Shown piece after piece: positions 23,212 through 34,166 of a stretch of 64,000 nucleotides of DNA (the first letter of the stretch is position 1; the number at the start of each line of letters is the position of its first letter). Source of the stretch: Neonectria sp. B-13 (Eukaryota; Ascomycota; Sordariomycetes; Hypocreales; Nectriaceae); the NCBI GenBank assembly GCA_002682825.1, contig NOKP01000005.1, positions 186,001 through 250,000 of the forward strand, given 5' to 3'. The notes beneath the pieces were generated by a model. It ran no database searches. It was not told the origin of the DNA and saw nothing but the letters and a program-made list of their open reading frames with translations. A program made the translations under genes and the position numbers.

Positions 23212-24276
23212 TCAAGTAGTTCGTCAATGTTCTATGCATATTGAATGACACAGATACATGTCGCTCTATGTGGTGGTTGACGATGAAAACAAACTATCGC
23301 TCTTTGTATGTTTTATTGTGATCTTTCTTTCCATTTCGTTTTGCAGAGTGGAATGTCATTCTCTAGGAGCCAAGGCAGAAAGCCGAGGTACGACCTAGAA
23401 CCAGCGTATTAGAAATGAACAGGTGAGATGAACAGTCATATGCGTGAATATTTCGTTCTATGAGCCAAGCTATCCGATCACAGCGGTCATTCCAGACTGA
23501 GACCATTTTCTTTCCTCACATAGTGTTCAAAAACCACTTTACTTCATCGATGACTTCATGAGCCTCAGCCTCAGCTTCAAGAGGAAATACGTCAGCTTCG
23601 TCTACAACGGCGTCTCCTTGACCCTCCACGGCGTTATCAGAGGGATCGGCGGCCTCCTGGCTGCTTCCATGCTCTTGGGTGTACATCTGCACTTTCTGGG
23701 ACATGTCTGAGGGTCTTGCGACGCGTGTCTTCCTTTTACTACACCAGTGCTCTCTCGTCTATCTTCTCCCCTCTGCTCACAGGGACTGTGAACTCCCGCA
23801 GGCTGACAGATGCACAGGGCGTAGTCATAACCCCCACTTCTTCTTCAGCCCTACCATAGCGGGGGCATTCCATGGCATACCGCTTCCGCATTAGAAGACG
23901 TTGCGCTGCACAAAAGTACACGAAGCCCATCTAGAGCGGATCAACTGAAGACGGGGATAAACGGACGTACTTACCGAAGGTTGTTCGCTCGGCTGAGTAT
24001 CTTGGAGGCTGATACATGTGTAGAGAGACCATGAGATCTCGTCAAATGATACTACGACGATACTTTGGCTTCACCCAACGGCGCGTAGTCATTTGGGATT
24101 TTACACTAGAGAAGAGATGGAATCTGTCCTAGAAATTTCTTAGACCAAGAGTAGTATTCAGCAAAGGATTCCAAGGTGACTCCGGAAGGAGAAGAAAAGC
24201 ATAAAAGACCTCACAAAACAACAATCTCCCTTTTACAATATTCCTTCACGTTTGAATACAATCTTGTCTGGAGGTC
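23212..24276. other. Intergenic region with one small acidic ORF
   Basis: Minus-strand frame 23704-23516 encodes a 62-residue acidic peptide (MSQKVQMYTQEHGSSQ...) without a known domain. It may be a real small gene, since its composition looks protein-like, but there is no support beyond the frame. Otherwise this is the 3' flank of the porter and of the kinase-like gene. Confidence 0.35.
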
Positions 24277-26765
24277 TCATGATTTCATCTCACGCAGGTA
24301 ATGACTAGGCTCTAAGCAATGCGCCCCTTCTGAGAAACACCGTGAACAGATATCGTAAGAGCACGACGAACACACAAGGCATCCGAAATAATGATCAGTA
24401 GTAAGTCGTTCGCAAATGTCGCAAGTGACGACCACATCGTATAGCTCATAACCTTTCTCCAGCCGACTTATCAATTGTTTGGAACCTTCGCTAGGCACTC
24501 GACTTTGGGAGGGAATTGAACCGCCGGAGCCTGTGTTGGTATTACTTCCTTGCGCCCTTATCTTCAGAAGCGGATTGTCTGTGGTGATCTCTCTGAGCTC
24601 AGTCGACATGTCGGAATTGCCTACTTTAGGAAACATCTTGAGCAGCTCCCAAGCGGCGGGCCTTTGGTGTGGATTTTCAGCGCGGCAAGCAGCGATGATT
24701 TTGATGATGTACTGCAGTACGTGTTCGATTGGTGGGAGCTGGATTGGATCCGCGTGTGGCTCTGTACATATAGTGTCCGTACCACCGGCGCATCCAGCAA
24801 GCTTGCAGAATTCTCCCAGCGACACATAATGCCTATTAGCAGTAATGATCCAAATTGTTAGACCGAGCTGATATATGTCGGAAGGAGGGGTCGCAGCGAA
24901 AGGACCGCTTGTAACGACCACATCCCGATATTCCGGTGGGAGTCTGCCTGGTTCGGCTGTCTCGCAGTTGAAAAATGGTTGAAAGTGATACAAAAGTGCC
25001 CTGTATTCTCCATCAAGCACAATACCGTGGCCCACAGTGCAGCCCAGTTTGCCCACGGTGAACCCTTTGGAGTGTACTTGTGCGACGGCTTGAACGATGT
25101 CTCTGCACCATCTTTCCCGTATCTCCCATGGAATCGTCATGTTGGATTTGGCATTCTTAGCCATGATATGGTATAAAGATCCTCCAGAGGGCATCTCGGA
25201 CAGGAAGCCTTTCACGAGAGCGTTATCATGGTCCGTAACTAAACCAAGGAAGGGACAAATTCCCGGTGCACCACGCAAACAGTGGAGGACCTGAAGTTGG
25301 TACAGCAGCACATCGTTCAGCGACCTGTTGACCCCGAATCGAAAGTCGAGTGCCCACTGCGACTGCAATCGCGAAACGAAGAAAAATGACCTGTGGCGTC
25401 TATGGAACGGAACTTGGATGAGCACATCCTCTGAGAATCGTGGGCATTTAAGATGATGGAGCATGTTTGTAATCGCCCTGAAGTAGGCTGCTGACTGTGA
25501 AGATGACTTGATGATTTGTGCTTGGCTTCCTGAATAGATCTGTATGTGCGTATCTGACTGAAGGTTGGCTTTGGACCCAAGAAACTTTTCCAACATCTGG
25601 CTGACGCTGGCCGGTGGTGCTTTTCTCACGCGAACTGGCATCTTTTCATAGTTCCAAAACCGCGACTCAACGCCGAATGTGATGGAGACTGTAAGTCGGA
25701 TCCACTGTCTCGGAGCTTTGCGATAGAACATTGCATACAGGTTGGTCCGAGTAAAATCTGTGATGTTATCTTGGATTGTCATTTGGGTAAAGAGCGATGG
25801 GGCAGCGTCGGTTGTAGTCAGCACCTCGGGTCGGAAAGATATGGACTTTTCCAAAGAGGTAAGTGGACTGGTGAGTTGATTGGGTTTCTTCTCTGCCAGG
25901 TCTCTGGGTTTGTGGAATCCGTCATGAGCCTGCTCTTCTGATGTTTCCTGCACATCTCCTTGAATGGAATTCTCCATCCCCCCCATGGAGTACACATCCA
26001 AGTTCTCAAGAGATCGGCGGAGTCGTTGCACGGGAGGCGTAAGGACTGGTGATTCTTCACAGGCTGGGTCGATTTGTGAATAGGCGCTAGGTGCTTCAGA
26101 TACAGCTGGTAGAACTTCACTAGGTGAAACGACCGCTTTCTCTATGCTGTTCAATCTTTCCATGACGTGGAAAGCTGCAGTTTGGTTGAAGAACTCTTGC
26201 TGCACGAGGTTTTGGTGTATCATGGCCATCGATTGCTCTGTCTTGAGAGCTGGTGCACTGAGCTTTTTGTGAGTTCATGTATCATAAAAATGGTGGAGAG
26301 TATAGGGGTCTGACATGGACTGCATGTTTATAACTATGAGTAAATTGACCCGGGCGTCCTTCAACTTATCGCGGATAGAGACAATCCTCTCCTTGTGAAG
26401 TAGAAATGCCCCGCGACGAGCTCGGGCCGATCCTTCTTCTGGCCTAAGCAGCTTCGAGGACAACAGCAGCTGCAAGTCACCTAGAACTTGATGCGCCTTG
26501 AGTAGTACGTCGCGAATAGCTCCATGCGATGGAACTTCTATTGTATCGTCGATTTCTTGTATCAGTCGATGGAACAGATTTGCTTCCTCCTTGACCAAAA
26601 TATTCGTCAGTAGAGTTGGAATTCCAGTGGCAGGAACCTTTGCCTTACCTGTAGATTCTGGACTACCGCGGGAGCCTGACGTAATGTGTTTATGGCCGTG
26701 AAGGCACTGACACAGCACCCAGACAGCGTTAAAACGCTCGCAACAAGGCCCACCACCTCTGCCAT
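24277..26765 (-). CDS. Pseudokinase with fungal STAND-type N-domain and C-terminal ZZ zinc finger
   Basis: Exons 26765-26649, 26589-26321 and 26257-24277 join to 788 residues. The N-terminus (MAEVVGLVASVLTLSG..., then about 110 helical residues) resembles the helical signalling domain that opens many fungal NLR-type proteins. A kinase fold occupies about 418-700: PFLGLVTDHDNALVKGFLSEMPSGGSL hinge, then HSKGFTVGKLGC where kinases have HRD, then LYHF where DFG is expected, PPEYRD as the APE region, and SDIYQLGLTIWII. The catalytic Asp and DFG are lost, so it is probably a pseudokinase. Residues about 741-788 form a ZZ finger (CDIC...CLVCSSCSYDICSRC...H...H). ZZ fingers bind proteins or N-terminal histone peptides. 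Role in immunity-like signalling is inference from architecture. Confidence 0.78.
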
Positions 26766-27976
26766 AATGAGATGTAGCGCTTGGTTGCTATTTGTGAAGG
26801 GGAATCAAGGGTCCAACAGCGGGGAACTGAAATCCCCCCCCACTGGGCTGTGGAGGCATATATGAACAATGAGTAAGAGGTAAAATGGAAAACATCACAC
26901 TGCCTGGAAAACCTCTGTCATCCAATAGATAAAGTGAGGCTAGCACAAGGTGCAAAGTCGGGTGAGTGGGTGTGTTAAAGTGCAGTAGGGCTGTCAAGAA
27001 GCGGGGAATTGCATGCGCCAGCTATTCCGTTATATCCACCAGCTTACTCGGTGACGAAATTCAAGCGCACTGGAGTGCAGTTCTACATTTAGAGCTGAGC
27101 ACTTGCTACTTTCGACTGAGCTGTGGTTGACTTGGGACGTCGTGCTTGGAGGGGTATAGACATGACATATTATCCGAGAACCCAGACCTTCGCTAGACTT
27201 TACCACGGTAAAGAAGCTGAATGATGGAGCAAGACCAACAAGTGAATACCCGCACTCTTGCTTCCAATGGGTGATGACAACGGTAGAGACCAATGCAGTA
27301 TACTCCACTGAGTACTCACTCCAGTAAGGCTCATCTCTAGCTCAAACTGAACCATTTATACCTTACTCATTTGAATAACCACAGAAGTTGAACAGGGACA
27401 TTTTCGAGATGCACGTCAATCGTAGAATCCAATTGCAACACAACAAAATACGTTCCCTAGGTACATATAGCTGAGTCATGCGGTGATGGCTGGGAACTGT
27501 TTTTAGATGGCCTCGTAGTAACCTCACTGCTTACAGAAGGCTATAAACAGCACACCTGAGTACCCAGACACAGACCTACCTACCGGTGCAGATGAGTGCA
27601 ACCGTGTCTTTTTTACGCGTAGACGAGGCAACAAATTGGGCTTACCACTTGGCAGGGATCTCGCAGGTCACGTTGGAAACTGGCAGCAAGCCATAAGCAC
27701 GTATTCGTACATAGATGCAGAGTGGAATTAAGTGAGTGTAACCACCGTGATGGCAAAATAAATGACATGATTGATTGCCTGTTTTAGACGCCCAATATCT
27801 TCCCAAAGGCTTTGGCCAGACCTTTGACCTGCGTGACTGCGGCCAGCCCATGGAATGGCTCCTCTCCAGTCGTCTCTCTGAGCCACCGCTCCGACATTAT
27901 GTCACCGGTTGCCTTGCCGGACGCCCCGTGGCCTAGGAGAAGACTCTGTGCTAGGGACAGACCCGGGCCCAACTTG
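26766..27976. other. Intergenic region
   Basis: A poly-C run (about 26835) and short frames only. On the minus strand 28008-27784 there is a protein-like 74-codon frame overlapping the next gene; see findings. Confidence 0.4.
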
Positions 27977-28990
27977 ATGCCCGTTTTGCGATACATGTTC
28001 GATTCCACACACCAACTGCCGGTCCAAACAGCCTACAGCCTAGCGAAAGTCTATGGAAGTGACATTGATCCTGACAAAGCGGACTCCGTTCTGAACTGGG
28101 TATCGAAAAACCACAGCACGGAAATGGGCCTCTGGCATCCAAAAACCCTGGAACACTACCTTCAGGTAGTTTTGCTGCTCCGAGTATCATCTCGGCACAA
28201 ACAGGCCATGCCACTAGCTGTTGGTATCTACCAAGCAATACGCGACAGTTCGGACTCTCGGGCATTTGTTTCCATTTCTAATACTGCACTTGATCCCGGA
28301 GTGTTAGACCCGGTGGTAATGGATCAAATCTTTTCTGAATCTCCTGACGAGATTCGAGTCAGTCAGCAGCTCAAGATGGCACACTTATTTGCAAGAGCCG
28401 GGATCTCCGGTATGAACGAGGTTCTTCGAAAACTGATCAGACATTGCGAGCAGTACTCGGCCAATCTCTCCAGTCAAGCCTTACAAGCAAGATGTTTCTT
28501 AATTGATGAACAAATCGCCACAGGGATGTCGGAACTTGTAGAGCAAGAATGCAAGGCTTCGCGAGACACCTTGGCGAATGTCATTCTCGCCAAAGGAAGG
28601 ATAATTCTAGACGACGTACTCAGTATTTCAGTCGACCTTGCCTTCTTACATTTACGTCACAACAATGCTAATCGGTGCGAGAGAGTCCTGGCATGGACTG
28701 CTGACAAGGTAGAGAACCTAGCATCTACAGTCAACCAACCCCTATATAACCACAATGCAATCGCGGCAGTATCTTACTTCATCAAAGTTGGGATAAAGTA
28801 TCATGAGCAGTCAGACTGGGATGACGCAAGGACTTGGTTTGAGCGTGCTCTTGCCTTTACGTCAACGTCTCGTCGATGTCCTGCTGCCATTGTTACCTGT
28901 CTGGAGATGGCCATTAGCTTGGGCAGTTTTGATATTGACGATGAAGAGCTGTGTCGAGCAATTCTTGAAAGCAGGGTTTTATCAGGATAG
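27977..28990 (+). CDS. Helical-repeat (TPR-like) protein, unrecognised
   Basis: About 337 residues of soluble, helix-rich sequence from the Met at 27977; the frame stays open upstream to 27812, but that part looks like random translation. A TPR-like helical pair is visible near the end (AVSYFIKVGIKYHEQSDWDDARTWFERALAFTST). Architecture recalls helical repeats of SPO22/ZIP4-type meiosis proteins, which are usually two to three times longer, so this could be a fragment. No signal peptide or membrane segment. The C-terminus ends abruptly (AILESRVLSG), and homologous-looking sequence may continue in another frame (VEQFLKAGFYQD at about 28950), hinting at a frameshift. I do not assign a function. 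Confidence 0.45.
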   Translation: MPVLRYMFDSTHQLPVQTAYSLAKVYGSDIDPDKADSVLNWVSKNHSTEMGLWHPKTLEHYLQVVLLLRVSSRHKQAMPLAVGIYQAIRDSSDSRAFVSISNTALDPGVLDPVVMDQIFSESPDEIRVSQQLKMAHLFARAGISGMNEVLRKLIRHCEQYSANLSSQALQARCFLIDEQIATGMSELVEQECKASRDTLANVILAKGRIILDDVLSISVDLAFLHLRHNNANRCERVLAWTADKVENLASTVNQPLYNHNAIAAVSYFIKVGIKYHEQSDWDDARTWFERALAFTSTSRRCPAAIVTCLEMAISLGSFDIDDEELCRAILESRVLSG

Positions 28991-29310
28991 GTCAACTTCG
29001 TTTTTGTTACGTAGCTCTATAACATGCTGTATTGGTGTTTTATTTGGTTGTTTATATCGAATCAAGTATGGTCAACTAAGGTTAACCTGCTTTTCGAGCT
29101 CAGCTTCTAGTAGAAGTTCCTTGGCCGTTGAGAGTAGTCAAACATGCCAACACAGCATTGTTCGAAGGGTTAAGCTGGGTAGTTGAGAGGACCTAAAAGC
29201 GGCCTCTAGCGCCTATGAATATGTTACTTCGGGACGTGAGTTGGGTTTCGCCTTAAGACACCGAAAGAACCACAACATCTAGTATCATAGCTATTGAAGT
29301 ATTCTATGCA

Positions 29311-30714
29311 TCATACGCTTGCCAGCAAAGTATGCCACTTCATCTTAGACTCGTTATGCTCATCCTGTTTGTCGTCATCGTCATCGTCATCCTCGTCCTC
29401 GTCCTCCGTCCCATTCCAGCTAGCCCAATGCGTGTATCCCGGACTGTCATCGAAGAAACACCACTGCCCAAGTCTGGCCTCGCACTGAACACCCCGCGCC
29501 TCCAGGAGAGCCATCAGTCGGCCAGCAGGAACCTCTTTAGATGGCCGTCCGTTTAAGTCCTCACCAACCACCATGCCATACATATACACCTTCTTCAGCT
29601 CGGGCAATATCTTATTATCAAGTAGGCTCTCTACCATGTCTACCAGCGGTGCATTACCCCCTCCACCAGTGTCGTTCCTGAGAAATTCGACTTCCGACAC
29701 TCCGTCGTTCTCGATGTACGCTGCGGCGGGCCTTTGCTCCAGGACCAACGTCTCCAAGGCTGGACCCGTCGCCTGGATCATACTTTCCCAATCATCCAAA
29801 CAGGCGTATTCAGCGCGCGTCGACCAGGAGTAATCAGACACAGAATGACTGTAGTCCCCCGGAGAAGGTTGGCAAAGATACAGGTGCTTCACCCTCGAAA
29901 AATTGTATTCGCTGGGATCTGGTAGAAAGCCTGACTGTGGTCGTGGAATAACGGACCCTCCACTGAGACTACCCCAGTCGGAGTCTTCGTCATCTGGTTC
30001 CGCCAGGTTCTCCTCGGGTAGTGGCGAAAACTCCGGCGATGTGCTGCAATCAGTCGAGATGGGACGATCCAGCATGCCGAGTTCTAGGCGCTCGAGACTC
30101 GCTCCGCTTCGGAGAACCCATCGTGCAACAGACTTTGGTATATAGCCAAAAAGCTTTGCAAAGCGAAGATTCAGAGGAGGGGCGGTAAACTCCGGAGTTA
30201 TCTTTTCGAACTCGGAAGAGTAATAACTGTCCCCATGCAGCTCCAGAGTCTCGAGGTTGGTAAAGAATGGCAACAGCTGCCAGATTTGAATGACGTCTCG
30301 TCTCTTGTTGTTGATTTCATCCCAAGGTCCAGTTTCAGGCTCAATGACAGTGCACAGATTTCTCACTCGCTTCGTAAGCTCCTGCATTCGGTTTGGGTCC
30401 TCGTCGTGGAGCAGTTGCAATATGAGGAAGAGTTTTCCTGCTTTAACTTGAGCGCCTTGGCCACCACTCCAGCCTTGTTTCCGGTGATAAGGTCGTTGAG
30501 ACGTGGGAATGAAGGGCGGCGGATCATTTAGCTCCCTGGATGCTTCGTGGAAGCCTACCTCGTGCAGCTCGATGTCGGTCCAGAGGATAGGTTCGATCAA
30601 GGTGTTGAAGCGCTTGCAGGTGCGCATCAACCTGGCCAGTTCGTGAGGCGTGAGGCATGATGTGATGGAGAGAAATAACTCATCGGGAAGATTGTCAAGT
30701 GTTGAGGTTGACAT
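29311..30714 (-). CDS. F-box protein with acidic C-terminal tail
   Basis: Single exon, 467 residues from the Met starting MSTSTLDNLPDELF; the frame opens 12 codons earlier (30750), but the F-box starts right after the chosen Met. The F-box is at about residues 7-48 (LDNLPDELFLSITSCLTPHELARLMRTCKRFNTLIEPILW), the surface that binds Skp1 in SCF ubiquitin ligases. The remainder is a leucine-rich-repeat-like body typical of fungal F-box proteins (NLETLELHGDSYYSS; SLERLELGM). The tail is a run of Asp/Glu, encoded by a GTC/ATC-type trinucleotide stretch at about 29365-29410, then KMKWHTLLASV. The substrate is unknown. Confidence 0.85.
   Translation of the reverse strand: MSTSTLDNLPDELFLSITSCLTPHELARLMRTCKRFNTLIEPILWTDIELHEVGFHEASRELNDPPPFIPTSQRPYHRKQGWSGGQGAQVKAGKLFLILQLLHDEDPNRMQELTKRVRNLCTVIEPETGPWDEINNKRRDVIQIWQLLPFFTNLETLELHGDSYYSSEFEKITPEFTAPPLNLRFAKLFGYIPKSVARWVLRSGASLERLELGMLDRPISTDCSTSPEFSPLPEENLAEPDDEDSDWGSLSGGSVIPRPQSGFLPDPSEYNFSRVKHLYLCQPSPGDYSHSVSDYSWSTRAEYACLDDWESMIQATGPALETLVLEQRPAAAYIENDGVSEVEFLRNDTGGGGNAPLVDMVESLLDNKILPELKKVYMYGMVVGEDLNGRPSKEVPAGRLMALLEARGVQCEARLGQWCFFDDSPGYTHWASWNGTEDEDEDDDDDDDKQDEHNESKMKWHTLLASV
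29362..29412. repeat. Trinucleotide (GTC/ATC/CTC) microsatellite inside the F-box gene
   Basis: About 17 consecutive triplets of the form GTC, ATC, CTC. On the coding strand they read GAC/GAT/GAG and give the Asp/Glu run. Length is probably polymorphic. Confidence 0.7.
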
Positions 30715-30750
30715 GACGAGGAAATGAGAAGTAGTAAATAAGATGAGCAA

Positions 30751-31634
30751 CCAAGTCTGATACGATGTCAGCTCGCGTTGATTACGGGTTCAGGGCTTTA
30801 GCTCGGTTCTTATACCCTTGCCTATTGGTGAGATAGTAAGCACTACGAGTGTTTTGCCTGGCTGACTGCCTAATTTAGTCCCACTGTCAGCATTGTCCAT
30901 CGCAAGCTCCACAACATCCAACACTGCCTAAACATCACGAGAATGAACCTTTTCTGACAGTATAACCTCTAGAGTGTGCCAAGAGCGTGAAGTTTGGTTA
31001 TTAAGTTGGATGTTGGCCCATTGACCCACTTAGAAAAGGCACGATATGCCAACCATCGTGAGGCTGAGCATTAGAAAACGCATCAAAGAGCCCAAGATAA
31101 GGGCGACACAACATCTGAGATAGATGTAAGTCTTGGGGATTTCATTTTAATATTATTTAGCCTTGGTCGATATCATCAAATAGATCAAGGCAACGCAGTA
31201 GATAACATGTAGCAGAAAACAGAGCAAGATGTTTATGCCGAACACCATCAATCGCAACAACTTAAATACGGCAAGCCTTCAGAACTAGCCAGGTTCGAGA
31301 TGAAGAAATCAATGAGTGGCATCCTTGTAGAGGCTTCGTATATATCAGAATACTTTCATAAACTACGGGAATTATGCCAGCTAATGCTTGATTATTAGTG
31401 AAAGAGGATGGCCACGCTAGACGGCCAATGGACCAGGGTCACACGAGCAATGACGATGGGCGAGTCAAATCTAGCCTAGCGTTCTTGGCAGTTCCCTCCC
31501 TCAGCCTTAGCTAAGCCACCGCCCCTAAGCTTCATAATTGTGGACCTTAGATTGTTAATTGTGTCATCATCGTATCTCGTCCTGACATCCAACTGCTCAC
31601 AACCTCGCCATCTCCCCCTCTCCGGCTCACCCGG
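30751..31634. other. Intergenic region, AT-rich
   Basis: Divergent promoters for the F-box and acyltransferase genes. I see no gene or clear repeat. Confidence 0.5.
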
Positions 31635-33485
31635 ATGTTTCCTCGCAACCGCCGCGAGCAGGACAGTCGCGACGGCATCATGTCATCCGCCAAGGGACAT
31701 CAGCCGGACCTGCTTCCCCAGGCAGAGGAGAAGGACAAGGTCTCAGCCTCAGCCTCGGGCGCGGCCAGAAACAGAGACAAGATCCGATGTCTCGACGGGC
31801 TGAGGGGCATTGCCTGTCTCATCGTCTTCAACTACCACTTCCTCTGGCCATGGACGCCGTATATTATGCTCGGCCACGGTGCTTTGCCTCCTCGAGCGCC
31901 CGAGCCTTACTTGAATTGGCCTTCCCTGCCTATTATCTGCCTCTTGCATCGTGGTCGCCCAATGGTGGCCATCTTCTTTGCCATCTCGGGCTACGTTCTC
32001 TGTCGCCATATCATCAGGGCAATCCATGAGCGTCGTCTCGAGGCCGCCTACCAGAGCCTTGCGTCGGCCGTATTTAGACGCGTCTTCCGCCTCTACATTC
32101 CTCCCACCATCAGCATGTTCCTAGTGGCAATGCTGGCTCAGATGGGTGTCTTTCGATCCGAATTCGCCATCTACAAGGGCCCTGACTCGTCCTACATCAA
32201 TGGCACCGTCACCGTCGCCCAATTGAACAGCACCTGTGCCAACGGGACCTTTGCTGCGTCCGGGGTCGCGAGTATCGCACAGTATCTGGGCCTGCAGAGC
32301 TCAGCCTTCTTGGACCTGGGTAACACCACCAACTGGAACGATACACTCACGCTCTGCCTGAATGATACATCGCAGTCATTTGGCCCCTCGTTTATATACA
32401 AGGTAGCGGATGAGGTCGAAGCAGAATTGGCACTGTTAAACGCCACCAAATCGACAAACGACACTCTGAGTCGGGCACTGGAAACACTGGCACCTACTAA
32501 AATTGCACCGCGCTCATTTTTCCATAAAAATGAAGTCAAGGTGCCCGTCCCCGAAGTCTCCAATGTCACGAACAGCGTCAACCTCACCTGGGTTCAACTG
32601 GGCGGATCGTGGGAGGAGCACCCCTTCATCCACGACAACATGACCTACGCTCTCAAGAACTTCACGAGGGCCTATGCGGAATGGGCCAATCCCTTCAACT
32701 TCGGCCATTATCACCCGCGGTACGACCCGCACACTTTCACCATACCCATGGAACTTCGCGGGTCCATGTTCCTCTACATCTTCCTGCTGGGCACCGCAGC
32801 CCTCAAAGCAAAGTGGCGACTACGCTTTGCCGGCTTTCTCTCCGCCTACAGCTTGACACTGGGACGCTGGGATATGGCCACGTTTCTGGGAGGCGCGATG
32901 CTGTCGGAGATGGACATTCGGCGCGCTGATGCCGGCCAAGTTTCCTCCATCGTCCCTCCGGCTACGGCTGGTTGGAGAGGCCGCCGGGCCGGCTTTAACC
33001 CATCGAGGCGTCAAGCAAGGCTAATGCGCTGGATTGGCGTCTTTGTGGCGCTTTACTTTCTTTCGTACCCTGACGCCGGTGCCGAGTACACACCCGGCTT
33101 CGTGTTTCTCTCTTCGTGGGTCCCCAAGTACTACATCCCGCTCTCAGGCTGGATGTTCTACCAGGCGATGGGAGCCCTGATTCTACTCACCTGCGTTCTC
33201 CGCAGCCCTTTCCTCAGTGGTCTCCTGGAGGGACCGACGGCACAGTACCTAGGAAAGGTCAGCTTCTCACTGTACCTTGTCCACGGACCAGTCTTGCACA
33301 GTCTGGGTTTCTGGATCATGCCCAGGCTTTTCGAACGACTCGGCCGGGTTGGGGGATTTCTTGTTGGTTACATCATCTTACTGAGTGTGACTATGTATCT
33401 CACTCGCTTGTGGCATCGGAAGGTCGACATGTGGAGTGTAACAGTTGGAAAGAGGGTAGAGAAAGCGCTGGTCCAGGTCGACTGA
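31635..33485 (+). CDS. Acyltransferase-3 family membrane protein with glycosylated loop
   Basis: Single exon; 616 residues from the first Met, 601 from MSSAKGHQ (31680). The family signature opens the membrane part: IRCLDGLRGIACLIVFNYHF (about 49-70), with the conserved His of the DGLRG...H motif, then RPMVAIFFAISGYVLC (about 107-124) and FRRVFRLYIPP. About ten helices follow, including AQYLGKVSFSLYLVHGPV near the end. Residues about 180-355 form one long loop between helices with about 12 N-x-S/T sequons, so this part is probably lumenal or extracellular. Members transfer acetyl or other acyl groups to sugars, lipids or secondary metabolites; the acceptor is unknown. No neighbour suggests a pathway. 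Confidence 0.88.
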   Translation: MFPRNRREQDSRDGIMSSAKGHQPDLLPQAEEKDKVSASASGAARNRDKIRCLDGLRGIACLIVFNYHFLWPWTPYIMLGHGALPPRAPEPYLNWPSLPIICLLHRGRPMVAIFFAISGYVLCRHIIRAIHERRLEAAYQSLASAVFRRVFRLYIPPTISMFLVAMLAQMGVFRSEFAIYKGPDSSYINGTVTVAQLNSTCANGTFAASGVASIAQYLGLQSSAFLDLGNTTNWNDTLTLCLNDTSQSFGPSFIYKVADEVEAELALLNATKSTNDTLSRALETLAPTKIAPRSFFHKNEVKVPVPEVSNVTNSVNLTWVQLGGSWEEHPFIHDNMTYALKNFTRAYAEWANPFNFGHYHPRYDPHTFTIPMELRGSMFLYIFLLGTAALKAKWRLRFAGFLSAYSLTLGRWDMATFLGGAMLSEMDIRRADAGQVSSIVPPATAGWRGRRAGFNPSRRQARLMRWIGVFVALYFLSYPDAGAEYTPGFVFLSSWVPKYYIPLSGWMFYQAMGALILLTCVLRSPFLSGLLEGPTAQYLGKVSFSLYLVHGPVLHSLGFWIMPRLFERLGRVGGFLVGYIILLSVTMYLTRLWHRKVDMWSVTVGKRVEKALVQVD

Positions 33486-34166
33486 GGAATGGCTTTGAGG
33501 GTACTTGCAGAACATCTGTTAGTAACGCCTGGGCTTGTAAGATTGAAGTGAAAGTTAAACTTGCCATACCCTCGCCGACGAATAGTCTGCAATAAAAATC
33601 TTTTTGAATGCAATGGTTCAGCCGCTGAAGTGCTCAATGGAGGCGTTGGTGGACCTGTACAAGAGACTGAGAGCACTCTCAACTAGCCGAGCCGACGTAT
33701 TACATTTTGCTATTCCCTTCTGGACCTTTAGTGTCTAAAACAATATCGCTGTAATTGCAAAGCCAGCGGCCAAGCCGGCAAACCCTCATGAAGTGGGTGG
33801 AAGCAGAGTGAGGCGGATATGCTACGTCTCCTTCGTGTGCTTCATCATTTCTGTCTGATTCATCGCAGTTCAAACAAATGAGCTAAAGTTCAGACTACAA
33901 TATGAAACTGTTTCATATAGTCTCACAAACGCCCGTAGTTATTCCCTCTTTGGGGCTCAACATAACCGAATGAGTCGTGCACAGCAAAGAATCCGGGGCA
34001 AGCCCGCCGGGGGCCCACTCAATCAATCCCCCGCAAAATCGGGACCCCGTCTTTATATACAGAGTCCCTTCTCCGCCTCGCCCATCTTCTTTTCCGATCC
34101 TTTTTCCGTCCTCTCGTGTCCTCAAACATCCCGCTTTGAAAGTTCCCCCCGTCTCGAAAAGCCCAC
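33486..34166. other. Intergenic region with TATA box
   Basis: Holds the 3' flank of the acyltransferase gene and the promoter of the Zn2Cys6 gene; TATATA at 34054-34059 lies about 110 bases before the start codon. No other feature. Confidence 0.5.
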
